Assembly (NCBI GenBank): GCA_022791315.1
Contig: JAAVYW010000042.1
Location: 98,736-162,735 of the forward strand
Reading direction: 5' to 3'
DNA: 64,000 nucleotides
Source: Oscillospiraceae bacterium
Lineage (GTDB): Bacteria; Bacillota; Clostridia; Oscillospirales; Ruminococcaceae
In this document: in pieces, positions 44,103-52,469 of the stretch
Layout of the letters: every line of letters begins with the position of its first letter
Numbering within the stretch: position 1 is the first letter of the stretch
Made by a program: the position numbers and the translations under genes
The notes under the pieces: model-generated
What the model saw: only the letters and a program-made list of their open reading frames with translations
Databases searched by the model: none
What the model was told of the DNA's origin: nothing

Positions 44103-44859
44103 CAAGAAAAAACAGAACCCACTCTCCAAGCTGCTGGCAGCCCTGATTCTCTTAGGGCTGTGGCAGCTGGCGGCTATGGCAATTGGGCAGGAGATACTCT
44201 TTGTATCTCCTGCCACTACGCTGTCCAGGATTTGGGAGCTGGGGAGGACGCTGACGTTTTGGGAGACTGTGGCCCGCTCCTGCCTGCGCATTTTGCTGGG
44301 GTTTTGCCTGGCAGTGGGGGCGGGGACAGTGCTGGCAGTGCTCACCAGCTTTGTGCCGCTGCTGCACAGCCTCTTTTCCCCGCTCATCGGGATTGTGAAG
44401 GCCACGCCAGTGTCCTCCTTTATCCTGCTGGCCCTGGTGTGGATTAAGAGCTGGAACCTCTCTATTTTTATCTCCTTCCTCATGGTGCTGCCGATGGTGT
44501 GGGCCAATGTCTCCCAGGGGATTGAGGCCACGGACGCAAAGCTGTTGGAGGTGGCACGGCTCTTCCGCTTTTCCTGGTGGAAGACGCTGTGGAAGGTATA
44601 CTTACCCTCGGTGAGGCCCTATTTTGTGGCGGCCTGTACCACCGGTATGGGGTTTGCCTGGAAATCTGGAATTGCCGCCGAGGTACTGGGAACTCCCAGG
44701 GGCACCATTGGGCGGGAGCTCTACAATGCGAAAATCTATCTGGAGACGCCAGACCTCTTTGCCTGGACAGCGGTGGTAGTCCTGATGAGCGTGCTGATTG
44801 AAAAGGGGATGCTGGCGCTGCTGAACCGGAGCAGGCGGAGAAAGGGGGGACGGCCATGA
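44077..44859 (+). CDS. ABC transporter permease (SsuC/TauC type)
   Basis: A 260-residue protein with six or so helices and the EAA-like loop EATDAKLLEVARLFRFSWWKTLWKVYLPSVRPYF. It starts inside the end of the binding-protein gene (ATG 44077 or 44080) and its stop overlaps the ATPase start as ATGA. Confidence 0.88.
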   Translation: MMISTTLPDKKKQNPLSKLLAALILLGLWQLAAMAIGQEILFVSPATTLSRIWELGRTLTFWETVARSCLRILLGFCLAVGAGTVLAVLTSFVPLLHSLFSPLIGIVKATPVSSFILLALVWIKSWNLSIFISFLMVLPMVWANVSQGIEATDAKLLEVARLFRFSWWKTLWKVYLPSVRPYFVAACTTGMGFAWKSGIAAEVLGTPRGTIGRELYNAKIYLETPDLFAWTAVVVLMSVLIEKGMLALLNRSRRRKGGRP

Positions 44860-45518
44860 GTTTGACAGTGGAAGGGCTTTGCAAAGCCTACGGGGAGAAG
44901 CGGGTTTTGGAGGATTTTTCCCTGGTGCTGCCGGAACGAGGGGTTGCCACCTTCTTTGGCCCCTCCGGCTGTGGGAAAACCACCCTGCTGCACCTGTTGG
45001 CAGGCCTACTTACCCCAGAGCGGGGACAGATTATGGGGCAGGAGGGACATGCCATTTCCATGGTGTTCCAGGAAGACCGGCTGCTGCCCTGGTGTACGGT
45101 GGAAGAGAACCTCTGCCTGGTGAACCCAAGCCTCTCCCGCTCAGAAGTGCGGGAACGCCTGGAGCGGGTGGGGCTGGAAGGGGCAGGGGGGCAGTATCCG
45201 GAGGAACTCAGCGGCGGGATGCGCCGGCGGGCGGCTTTTGCCCGTGCCTTGGCTTATGGAGGGGATGTGCTGCTGCTGGACGAGCCCTTTAAGGGGCAGG
45301 ATAGAACGGTGAAAGAGCGGCTCTTTGCCGAGACGGCGGCTTTTGCCCAGCGGGGCTTGGTACTCCTTATCACCCACGACCCGGAGGAGGCTGCCCTGCT
45401 CTCCTGGCAAGTGTACTTATTTTCCGGCCCGCCGCTGACCCTGGAACGGCGGCTGGACTGGGGGGAACCCCTGGAACGGCGGGAGGATTTGGCCTCCTTG
45501 CAATCCCAACTGGGATAG
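44856..45518 (+). CDS. ABC transporter ATP-binding protein
   Basis: A 220-residue ATPase with Walker A FFGPSGCGKTTLLHLL, Q-loop VFQEDRLLPW, signature ELSGGMRRRAAFARAL, Walker B DVLLLDEPFKGQD and switch His in LLITHDPEEA. With the two preceding genes it forms one importer; the ligand is unknown. Confidence 0.92.
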   Translation: MSLTVEGLCKAYGEKRVLEDFSLVLPERGVATFFGPSGCGKTTLLHLLAGLLTPERGQIMGQEGHAISMVFQEDRLLPWCTVEENLCLVNPSLSRSEVRERLERVGLEGAGGQYPEELSGGMRRRAAFARALAYGGDVLLLDEPFKGQDRTVKERLFAETAAFAQRGLVLLITHDPEEAALLSWQVYLFSGPPLTLERRLDWGEPLERREDLASLQSQLG

Positions 45519-45521
45519 CCT

Positions 45522-45556
45522 AAAAGCGCATGGCCGAAAGGCCTGCGCTTTTTTTG
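45522..45556 (+). terminator. Terminator after the ABC operon
   Basis: AAAAGCGCA..GGCC-GAAA-GGCC..TGCGCTTTTTTT stem-loop just past the ATPase stop. Confidence 0.88.
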
Positions 45557-45612
45557 CCTCTATTTAGAGATATTGAATATATATTTTCAATGTATTCATC
45601 ATATTTTATATA

Positions 45613-45641
45613 TTGTATCCAAGGAGGGTTTGTGTTAGAAT
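45613..45641 (+). promoter_or_regulatory. Probable promoter of the tandem paralogue cluster
   Basis: TTGTAT (45613-45618), 17-base spacer, TAGAAT (45636-45641), in an AT-rich patch that begins at the terminator and ends at the first gene. Confidence 0.55.
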
Positions 45642-45667
45642 AGAGATAACAGGGGGCGGGATTGTAG

Positions 45668-46282
45668 GTGGGAAAAAGGGAATGGACGGCTGTTTTGTAT
45701 TTGATTTTGACAAGTGTTTTGGTTGGGCTCGGCATTTGGCGGGTGGGAAGGCCGCCGGAGCGATTGAGCGAGGAGCGCATTGGGGAGCTGCGGGGAGAAT
45801 ACCCGGTGTATACCGAATTTTGCCCTCCTCTCGTGGATATGAAAACGCCTGCTTTGGACGAGCTGATTGATTTGTGTGACTGCTTTGTGTATGGGGAGTT
45901 TATTGGGGAGCCGGAGCGGCGGGTACGGTGGGGGTCGCTTGTCGGGGTGGAATTGCGGGAATCCTATTGCTATCCCTTTCGGGTGATTGCGGATACAGAG
46001 GGGTATTATGTGCCGGGGGAAGTGCTTTTGGTGGAGATAGACGGCTGGTGGGCGGACTACAAACCCCAGCCGAGGACTGGGCTGCGGATGGTGTTTGGCA
46101 GCTATGAATCCAGGGAAACGCCGGGGGAAACGGGGTATATGGCGATTGGCACCTATTATGTGACGGAGGAGGGGTATGTGCTGGCGGCATTTCCGGAAAA
46201 TGAGAGGATTATGGGGGGGAGAGGGGATTATACGGGGCTTAAGGTGGAGCACTTATTGAAGAGGCTGCGGAAGCGGGGGTGA
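45668..46282 (+). CDS. Membrane-anchored paralogue family protein, copy 2
   Basis: A 204-residue protein beginning at GTG after GGGGGCGGG. A membrane anchor (about 7-23) is followed by RPPERLSEERIGELRGEYPVY, DELIDLCDCFVYGEFIGEP, FRVIADTEGYYVPGE, MVFGSYES and GTYYVTEEGYVLAAFPENE...YTGLKVEHLLKRLRKRG. It has the closest match to copy 3 at its N-terminus. First of four tandem genes separated by only 2-5 bases, so one transcript. Function unknown. Confidence 0.75.
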   Translation: MGKREWTAVLYLILTSVLVGLGIWRVGRPPERLSEERIGELRGEYPVYTEFCPPLVDMKTPALDELIDLCDCFVYGEFIGEPERRVRWGSLVGVELRESYCYPFRVIADTEGYYVPGEVLLVEIDGWWADYKPQPRTGLRMVFGSYESRETPGETGYMAIGTYYVTEEGYVLAAFPENERIMGGRGDYTGLKVEHLLKRLRKRG

Positions 46283-46286
46283 TTGG

Positions 46287-46886
46287 ATGAATAAGGGGAA
46301 GAGATGGGTTGCTGCGGTTTTCTATTTGGTGCTGGCGAGTGTGCTGGTGGGTATTGGAGTCTGGCAGGTGGGGAAGGGACCGGAGCGGTTGAGCGAGGAG
46401 AGGATTGCCGAGCTGCGGGAGGTGTATCCGATTTATCCCATGAGGTTTCCGGATGCGCAACTGGCAAGCTATCGTATTCCAAGTCTGGATGAACTGATTG
46501 AAGATACAGACTGCTTTATTTATGGCGAAATTACTGGTGATGCAAATACTTATACGAATTACAGATATACCCTTCGTGTAATCTGTGATACCAAAGGAAT
46601 TTACGAACCGGGAGAGGAATTAACCATTCCTGTTGATGTTAGGAATCGGGGATATGAGCCTATATTTCAGGTGGGAATGAGAATTGTATATGGAACGATT
46701 GCTTCCAAGAAGAATTCTAAGGATACCGGATATATAACAATTGGCACCTATTATGTCACGGATGACGGGTATGTGTTATCTGCATTCCCAGAGGAGCCCA
46801 AGACGATGAAATGGCACAGGCCGTATACCGGGGTTAAGGTGGAGTACCTATTGAGGAAGCTGCGAAAGCCCAGGTGGAGGGGATAG
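46287..46886 (+). CDS. Membrane-anchored paralogue family protein, copy 3
   Basis: A 199-residue protein: anchor at about 9-26, GPERLSEERIAELREVYPIY, DTDCFIYGEITGD, LRVICDTKGIYEPGEEL, MRIVYGTI and GTYYVTDDGYVLSAFPEEPKTM...YTGVKVEYLLRKLRK. The 5' 170 bases and the 3' end are GC-rich and match copy 2, while the middle (about 46460-46760) is AT-rich and resembles copy 1 in composition. That is a mosaic pattern. The C-terminal motif matches copy 1 nearly residue for residue. Confidence 0.75.
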   Translation: MNKGKRWVAAVFYLVLASVLVGIGVWQVGKGPERLSEERIAELREVYPIYPMRFPDAQLASYRIPSLDELIEDTDCFIYGEITGDANTYTNYRYTLRVICDTKGIYEPGEELTIPVDVRNRGYEPIFQVGMRIVYGTIASKKNSKDTGYITIGTYYVTDDGYVLSAFPEEPKTMKWHRPYTGVKVEYLLRKLRKPRWRG

Positions 46887-46888
46887 GG

Positions 46889-47488
46889 ATGAAGGGCAGC
46901 AGATTTTTTGTACCGATAGGTTACTTGATTTTATCTGTTTTTCTCGTGGCAGCGGGGATATTCTGGACACAACAGCCGCCTAAGTGTTTGCATGAGGCTG
47001 AAATTGCAGAGCTGCGAAAGGAGTATCCGGTTTACAAAGACTATAACCCGGAAATGTCCCCGTCGCTATATGCACACCAGAGGGAGGCGGTGGAAGATAC
47101 GGACTCGGTAGTCTGTGTAGAGGTGCTGGCTAGGAGCAATCATGCAAGGCCGCCGGTGCGGATGTTAGGGGATAGCCAGGGGATATTCCAGGCCGGAGAG
47201 GAGTTCTATTTGGTTACCGGGACAGCGTACATCGGGTACACTCCCAATTTCTCTCCTGGTGTAAAATTAGTGGTTCCTGTGCTGGCTGACTGGGAACATG
47301 AATCACGTGAACTGGTTTATGCCCGTCTATGCAGTTATTATGTGACGGAAGACGGCTATCTCCTTTCGGTATACCCGGATAGGGTGTTTGGGGAGGAGGA
47401 GGATTTTACAGGGAGGACACTGGAGGAGTACTGGAAGAAGTGCAGAAGCTGGAAACGGTTTGCACCGGAAAGGGAGGAGCTGGGATGA
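46889..47488 (+). CDS. Membrane-anchored paralogue family protein, copy 4
   Basis: A 199-residue member with anchor at about 7-25, QPPKCLHEAEIAELRKEYPVY, DTDSVVCVEVLARS (YGE replaced by CVE), GDSQGIFQAGEEF, VKLVVPVL and SYYVTEDGYLLSVYPD...FTGRTLEEYWKKC. The C-terminal tail is the longer subtype shared with copy 5. Start ATG follows GGAGGGG; a GTG at 46874 overlapping copy 3 is less likely. Confidence 0.75.
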   Translation: MKGSRFFVPIGYLILSVFLVAAGIFWTQQPPKCLHEAEIAELRKEYPVYKDYNPEMSPSLYAHQREAVEDTDSVVCVEVLARSNHARPPVRMLGDSQGIFQAGEEFYLVTGTAYIGYTPNFSPGVKLVVPVLADWEHESRELVYARLCSYYVTEDGYLLSVYPDRVFGEEEDFTGRTLEEYWKKCRSWKRFAPEREELG

Positions 47489-47492
47489 GTGT

Positions 47493-48095
47493 ATGGGGAA
47501 GCGGGATTTCGTAGTCGCTCTTTATCTGGCGCTGTCCACCATTCTAGTAATTGGAGGGGTGCTTTGGGCAAAGCAGCCGCCGAAGCAGTTGAGCGAGGCG
47601 GAGATTGCAGAATTGAGGAAGGAATATCCGGTGCATGAGGACTATTTCAACCAATTGATAGGGCCCATCCGGATTCCCATGGAGAGATGGACGCTGATGA
47701 TGGACTCGGTGGTGTATGGGGAAGTGGTGGGAGGAAGCCCGCACTACCCCACGATACGGGTGATTCAGGATACGGAGGGGATGTTCCGCACGGGGGATGA
47801 GGTGCAGCTGCTGGTGGGGGCAGACTTCCTTGCCAACTGCGCGGCGCTGGAAATTGGCACCCGGATTGTGGTGCCGGTATCCAACCGGAATGCCGGCGGG
47901 AAAATCAGCTATTACCGGGAGGCCGCTTACTATGTGACAGAGAAGGGGTATCTCCTGTCGGTATATCCGGAGGAGGCATTTGCGGAGCCCTCCTTTACCG
48001 GGAGGACGCTGGAGGACTACCTGGGGAGCTGCTGGAGGCTCAAACACTTTCCCAGCCGGGAGATGCGGGAAAAAGTAGATAGGTTGCTTGGATAG
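47493..48095 (+). CDS. Membrane-anchored paralogue family protein, copy 5
   Basis: A 200-residue member: anchor at about 6-25, QPPKQLSEAEIAELRKEYPVH, MDSVVYGEVVGG, IRVIQDTEGMFRTGDEVQLLVG, RIVVPVSN and AYYVTEKGYLLSVYPEEAF...FTGRTLEDYLGSC. It pairs with copy 4 by its tail, suggesting a duplication of a two-gene unit. GGGAGGAG is upstream. It ends the tandem array, with the repeat element of copy D after it. Confidence 0.75.
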   Translation: MGKRDFVVALYLALSTILVIGGVLWAKQPPKQLSEAEIAELRKEYPVHEDYFNQLIGPIRIPMERWTLMMDSVVYGEVVGGSPHYPTIRVIQDTEGMFRTGDEVQLLVGADFLANCAALEIGTRIVVPVSNRNAGGKISYYREAAYYVTEKGYLLSVYPEEAFAEPSFTGRTLEDYLGSCWRLKHFPSREMREKVDRLLG

Positions 48096-48206
48096 GTTTT
48101 GGGGAAAATGGCTGATTTTTTTCGGCCATTTTTTCCCTTTTCGTCCCTAGCTATCTGAGGAGCGATGGCGTATAATGGCTGTAGAAGGCGGGGTGCGATA
48201 GCCCCG

Positions 48207-48310
48207 CTGGGGGAAGGAGAACTGCGCCGAAGCGGCCCGCCCGGCCCCAAAGGATGGCAGCCAGCGCCCGAATTTGGGCGCGTGCCCCGAAGGGGCGGGA
48301 ACCTAAAAAG
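48207..48310 (+). repeat. Dispersed structured element, copy D
   Basis: Lies in the 286-base gap before the GH106-like gene. It carries GGGGAAGGAG, GAAGCGGCCCGCC, GGCCCCAAAGGATGG, GCCAGCG, hairpin GCGCCC-GAATTT-GGGCGC (48264-48281), TGCCCCGAAGGGG (48285-48295) and GGGAACCTAAAAAG. Compared with copy A, the fifth pair of the hairpin is switched from G-C to C-G on both sides. A GCGGGG-CCCCGC hairpin precedes it, and TATAAT occurs at 48171-48176 without a good -35. It would be part of the GH106-like gene's leader. Confidence 0.65.
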
Positions 48311-48381
48311 AGAAAGAACTGCGCGGGACAGATGCCGGGGATGGGAACCCCAAAAAGAAAACAGGAAACGAGGCGGGGAAT

Positions 48382-51300
48382 ATGTTGTATCCGAAAAATC
48401 AAGCGGGAGAGCTCTCGCGGGAGCTCTTTGAGAATCCCACCAGTGAGTACCGGGGGGCGCCGTTTTGGGCCTGGAATACGGTGCTGGACAAAAATGAGCT
48501 GGAACGGCAGGCGGAGTGCCTCAAGGAAATGGGATTTGGAGGCTATCATATGCACTGCCGCACGGGGATGGCCACCCCTTACATGAGCGATGAGTTCCTG
48601 GTGCTGGTGGGGGACTGCGTGAAGAAGGCGGAGGACGAGGGGATGCTGGCCTGGCTCTATGACGAGGACCGCTGGCCCTCTGGCTTTGGCGGCGGGATTG
48701 TGACGAAAAACCCGGAATACCGGGCCAAGTACCTGCTCTTTACCCCTGTGCCCTACGGGAAGGGGGAGGGGGCCAAGGCCTCGGTGCGCTCCTCTGCGGC
48801 GGCGGGGAGAAGCGAGAACGGGGAGCTGCTGGCTGTCTATGATGTGGCGCTGAACCCGGATGGGACGCTGGGACACTATGCCCGGGCGGACGCCGGAAGC
48901 CCGACAGAGGGAACACGGTGGTATGCCTATTTGGAGACGCCGCTTCCCAATCCCTGGTACAACAACCAGACCTATGTGGACACCCTGAATCCCCAGGCGA
49001 TTCGGGCGTTTTTGGCCTGCACCCATGAGAAATACAGGGAGAGGCTGGGGGAGAAATTTGGGAAGAGTATCCCTGCCATTTTTACCGACGAGCCCCAGTT
49101 TGTGCACAAGCAGACGCTGGACTACGCCAACTCTAAGATGGACGTGGTGATTCCCTGGACCACGGATATGGAGGACACCTTCCAGGCCGCCTATGGGGAG
49201 AGCCTGCTGGACAAGCTGCCGGAGCTCTTTTGGGAGCAGGCGGAAGGGCGGGTATCCCTCACCCGGTACCGGTATCACGACCATGTGGCGGAGCGGTTTT
49301 CCTCCGCCTTTGCGGACAGCTGCGGGGACTGGTGCAGGAAAAACGGGCTGGCCCTTACCGGGCACATGATGGAGGAGCCCACTTTGCAGAGCCAGACCGC
49401 GGCGCTGGGGGAGGCCATGCGTTCCTACCGGGCCTTTGCCATTCCGGGGATTGACATGCTCTGCGACCGCCAGGAATACACTACTGCGAAACAGGCCCAG
49501 TCGGCGGTGCACCAGCTGGGGCGGGAGGGGATGCTCTCGGAGCTCTACGGCGTCACCAACTGGGATTTTGACTTTAGGGGGCACAAGCTCCAAGGGGACT
49601 GGCAGGCTGCGCTGGGAGTGACAGTGCGGGTGCCCCATCTCTCTTGGGTGTCTATGAAGGGGGAGGCCAAGCGGGATTATCCCGCTTCCATCAACTATCA
49701 ATCCCCCTGGTATCGGGAATACCCGCTGATTGAAAACCACTTTGCCAGGCTGAACACGGCGCTGACGCGGGGAAAGCCTCGGGTGAAAGTGGGGGTTATC
49801 CACCCGGTGGAGACCTTCTGGCTCCACTATGGGCCCAAGGAACAGACCAAGCTGAAGCGGGAGGAGCTGGACGAGCGGTTTGAGTCGCTGACCCGGTGGC
49901 TGCTGTTTGGGGCGGTTGACTTTGACTTTATCTGCGAGTCGCTGCTGCCAGGCCTGTGTGAGGAGGCGGGGGCCCCACTCCGGGTGGGAGAGATGGCCTA
50001 TGATGTGGTTTTAGTGCCGGGCTGCGAGACGCTGCGGGGGACTACCCTGGAACGGCTGGAGGCATTCCGGCAGGCCGGGGGGAACCTGATTTTCTTAGGG
50101 GATGCGCCGAAGTACATCGATGTACGGCCCGACAGTCGGGGCGAGGCGCTGTATCGCGCCAGCAGGCACATCGGGTTTGGCCGCACGGCGCTGATGCAGG
50201 CGTTGGAAGATGTGCGGGACATCTCCATCCTGGGGGCGGACGGGGGCATGACGGACAACCTGATTTACCAGATGCGGGAGGACGGGGAAGGGCGCTGGCT
50301 CTTTGTGTGCCACGGCAAGAACCCCGAAAATCCGGATATCCCCGGCTGCCAGGCGCTGCAAATCCGGCTGAAGGGCGCCTTTTCCGCGGAGTGCTGGGAC
50401 ACCATGACGGGGAAGGTATCGGCTGTTCCCGTGGAGGTTGCCGGCGGGCAGACCGTGATTCGCGCCCGGCTGGGCGACCAGGACAGCCTGCTGCTGCGGC
50501 TTGTTGATTACCGGCAAGCGGATATTCCGGCCCAGGCAGAGGGGAAACGGGAGCTTGTGCCCCTGGCGCTGCCGGTGCTGTGCCCGGTGACACTGGAAGA
50601 GCCCAACGTGTGCCTGCTGGATTTGGCGGAATACCGGCTGGACGGGGAGGACTACCGGCCCGAGGAGGAAATCCTGCGGCTGGACAACGCCTGCCGCGCC
50701 CGGCTGGGATATCCCTCCCGGATGGAGGCTGTGGCACAGCCCTGGGTGATTCCCGAAGAGGTGGCGGAACACACGGTTTCCCTGCGCTTTACAGTTGCCA
50801 GCGAGATAGCGGTTTCCGGCGTGCAGCTGGCGTTGGAGGATGCGGAGCAGGCAAAAATCCGCTGCAACGGCGTTGATGTGCCCTCCCTTGTCACCGGTTG
50901 GTTTACTGACCGGGACATCCGGACAGTGGCGCTGCCGGAGCTGATGGCGGGGGAGAATATCATTGAGGTGACGCTGCCCTTTGGGAGGCGCACCAACACG
51001 GAGTGGTGTTATCTGCTGGGGGATTTCGGCGTGCGGGTACAGGGGCGGAAAAAGACGCTGACTGCACCGGTGCGGGCACTGGCCTTTGGGGACAGCACAG
51101 TGCAGGGGCTGCCCTTTTATGCCGGGAATCTGTGTTACCACCTGGACATCGAGACCACCGGAGGGGGACTGCTGGTGCGTGTGCCCCAATACCGGGGAGC
51201 GTTGCTGGGGGTGGAGCTGGACGGGCAGGACGCCGGACGCATTGCCTTTTCCCCCAACACACTGGAACTCCCGGGGGTGGAGGCGGGCAGGCACCGGCTC

Positions 51301-51483
51301 ACCATCCGCTGCTTTGGTACGCGGGTGAACGCCTTTGGGTGTGTACACAACTGTGACCCGGCCACCACTTGGTATGGGCCCAACTGCTGGCGCACAGAGG
51401 GGGATGCCTGGTGCTATGAGTATGTTTTACGAAAGACAGGGGTTTTGACGGCGCCGGTGGTGTGCGAGATTGCGGGGAAATAG
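48382..51483 (+). CDS. Large glycoside hydrolase, GH106-like (alpha-L-rhamnosidase related)
   Basis: A 1033-residue protein. The opening APFWAWNTVLDKNELERQAECLKEMGFGGYHMHCRTGM and the following WLYDEDRWPSGFGGG match the N-terminal catalytic barrel of GH106-type enzymes. IFTDEP near 235 and HMMEEP near 325 may hold catalytic acids. The later part contains sugar-binding beta-sandwiches, including PFGRRTNTEWCYLLGDFGV. Length fits the family. No signal peptide, so it probably acts on imported oligosaccharides. Rhamnose release from rhamnogalacturonan is plausible given the GH28 and enolase-family genes; exact specificity is not certain. Confidence 0.72.
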   Translation: MLYPKNQAGELSRELFENPTSEYRGAPFWAWNTVLDKNELERQAECLKEMGFGGYHMHCRTGMATPYMSDEFLVLVGDCVKKAEDEGMLAWLYDEDRWPSGFGGGIVTKNPEYRAKYLLFTPVPYGKGEGAKASVRSSAAAGRSENGELLAVYDVALNPDGTLGHYARADAGSPTEGTRWYAYLETPLPNPWYNNQTYVDTLNPQAIRAFLACTHEKYRERLGEKFGKSIPAIFTDEPQFVHKQTLDYANSKMDVVIPWTTDMEDTFQAAYGESLLDKLPELFWEQAEGRVSLTRYRYHDHVAERFSSAFADSCGDWCRKNGLALTGHMMEEPTLQSQTAALGEAMRSYRAFAIPGIDMLCDRQEYTTAKQAQSAVHQLGREGMLSELYGVTNWDFDFRGHKLQGDWQAALGVTVRVPHLSWVSMKGEAKRDYPASINYQSPWYREYPLIENHFARLNTALTRGKPRVKVGVIHPVETFWLHYGPKEQTKLKREELDERFESLTRWLLFGAVDFDFICESLLPGLCEEAGAPLRVGEMAYDVVLVPGCETLRGTTLERLEAFRQAGGNLIFLGDAPKYIDVRPDSRGEALYRASRHIGFGRTALMQALEDVRDISILGADGGMTDNLIYQMREDGEGRWLFVCHGKNPENPDIPGCQALQIRLKGAFSAECWDTMTGKVSAVPVEVAGGQTVIRARLGDQDSLLLRLVDYRQADIPAQAEGKRELVPLALPVLCPVTLEEPNVCLLDLAEYRLDGEDYRPEEEILRLDNACRARLGYPSRMEAVAQPWVIPEEVAEHTVSLRFTVASEIAVSGVQLALEDAEQAKIRCNGVDVPSLVTGWFTDRDIRTVALPELMAGENIIEVTLPFGRRTNTEWCYLLGDFGVRVQGRKKTLTAPVRALAFGDSTVQGLPFYAGNLCYHLDIETTGGGLLVRVPQYRGALLGVELDGQDAGRIAFSPNTLELPGVEAGRHRLTIRCFGTRVNAFGCVHNCDPATTWYGPNCWRTEGDAWCYEYVLRKTGVLTAPVVCEIAGK

Positions 51484-51487
51484 CGGG

Positions 51488-52204
51488 ATGATGAGGCAGA
51501 AAAGGCGGGCGCGGCGGCGGGCCGCGCTTGGCCTGCTGGTTGTGCTCCCGCTGGTTCTCCTGTCGGTCGGGTGCAGGCTGGGAAAAAAGCTGCCCTTTTA
51601 TCAGCTGGAGAAGAGCCCCGAAATTGTTTTGACAGTGGAAGGTATCCGATATCTGGGGGGCGGGGATGTGGTGCGGCACCCCGCCTATTCCTCCGGGCTG
51701 TTCTGGAAGTTCACCGGGGAGATTGGCGACGCCATCGGCGTATGCGGCGGGAAAGACCCGGAGCGGGGCGGAGGCTATGATGTCTGCCGGATTGAGGGGG
51801 ATGCGGAACAGCGCTTCCTCTATATCCTGCCAAATCATTTTGTCTTTGGGCCATATCTTACCTATTTCTGTGTCCGAGAGGATTTGCAGATATTGCCTCC
51901 GTCTGTGGAGACGGTGGGGCCTGCCTCGTTTGTCTATCAAGACGAGGAGGACATCTCGGCCCAGGTGAATGACCCGGCGATGATTGCATCCCTGCTGGAG
52001 GCATTTGACGGGGACAGCGTGGGGGCACTGGCCGGCGAGAACCGGGTGTATGGGTCTTTGCTTTTGAGCCATAGGGAATACCCCTTTTTGCAGTGCGAGC
52101 TGGAGTGCTGCTATTTGCCGGAGAAGGGGGCGGCCTACTGCCGGAATGAGGGCGGGGAATGGGTTGCTTTGCCAGGTGAGTGGGGGGAGATTATTTCCTC
52201 TTAA
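51488..52204 (+). CDS. Putative lipoprotein of unknown function
   Basis: About 238 residues with a basic N-terminus, hydrophobic stretch and lipobox LLSVGC (Cys about 29), so it should be lipid-anchored on the outer face of the membrane. The body is acidic with paired cysteines near the C-terminus (CELECCYLP). The start lies five bases past the hydrolase stop with only a weak ribosome site, suggesting coupling. No family recognised. Confidence 0.6.
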   Translation: MMRQKRRARRRAALGLLVVLPLVLLSVGCRLGKKLPFYQLEKSPEIVLTVEGIRYLGGGDVVRHPAYSSGLFWKFTGEIGDAIGVCGGKDPERGGGYDVCRIEGDAEQRFLYILPNHFVFGPYLTYFCVREDLQILPPSVETVGPASFVYQDEEDISAQVNDPAMIASLLEAFDGDSVGALAGENRVYGSLLLSHREYPFLQCELECCYLPEKGAAYCRNEGGEWVALPGEWGEIISS

Positions 52205-52218
52205 AATGGGATGCGGAG

Positions 52219-52247
52219 GACAGCCTGGCTTTGGCGGGCTGTCTTTT
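52219..52247 (+). terminator. Terminator after the lipoprotein gene
   Basis: GACAGCC...GGCTGTC with TTTT. Confidence 0.75.
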
Positions 52248-52256
52248 CGCGCGGTT

Positions 52257-52289
52257 AGGGCTCTTTCCCAAAGGAGGAGCCCTTCTTTT
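52257..52289 (+). terminator. Second tandem terminator
   Basis: AGGGCTC...GAGCCCT followed by TCTTTT, ten bases after the first. Confidence 0.65.
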
Positions 52290-52373
52290 ACGGTGGAACT
52301 CCCTTCGGGGAGGAAACTGCGAAAGGGGGAAATGGGATGCGGGGAATTCTCCAAAAAAAGCGCCTATGGGGGG

Positions 52374-52403
52374 TTGCTTTTTGTTGATAAAATGTAGTAT
52401 GAT
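52374..52403 (+). promoter_or_regulatory. Promoter of the rpiR-baiN-cmk run
   Basis: TTGCTT (52374-52379), 18-base spacer, TATGAT (52398-52403), 66 bases before the RpiR start. Confidence 0.6.
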
Positions 52404-52469
52404 AGGGAATAGCGGCGAAGCGGGAATTGGAAAAAAGAAAACAGCTGTTTCCGCTATCAGGAGGTATTT

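Noticed and set aside
45668..48095. The tandem paralogues considered as polymorphic toxin/immunity genes
   Set aside because: No toxin domain, secretion gene or immunity pairing is visible; only tandem duplication is supported.
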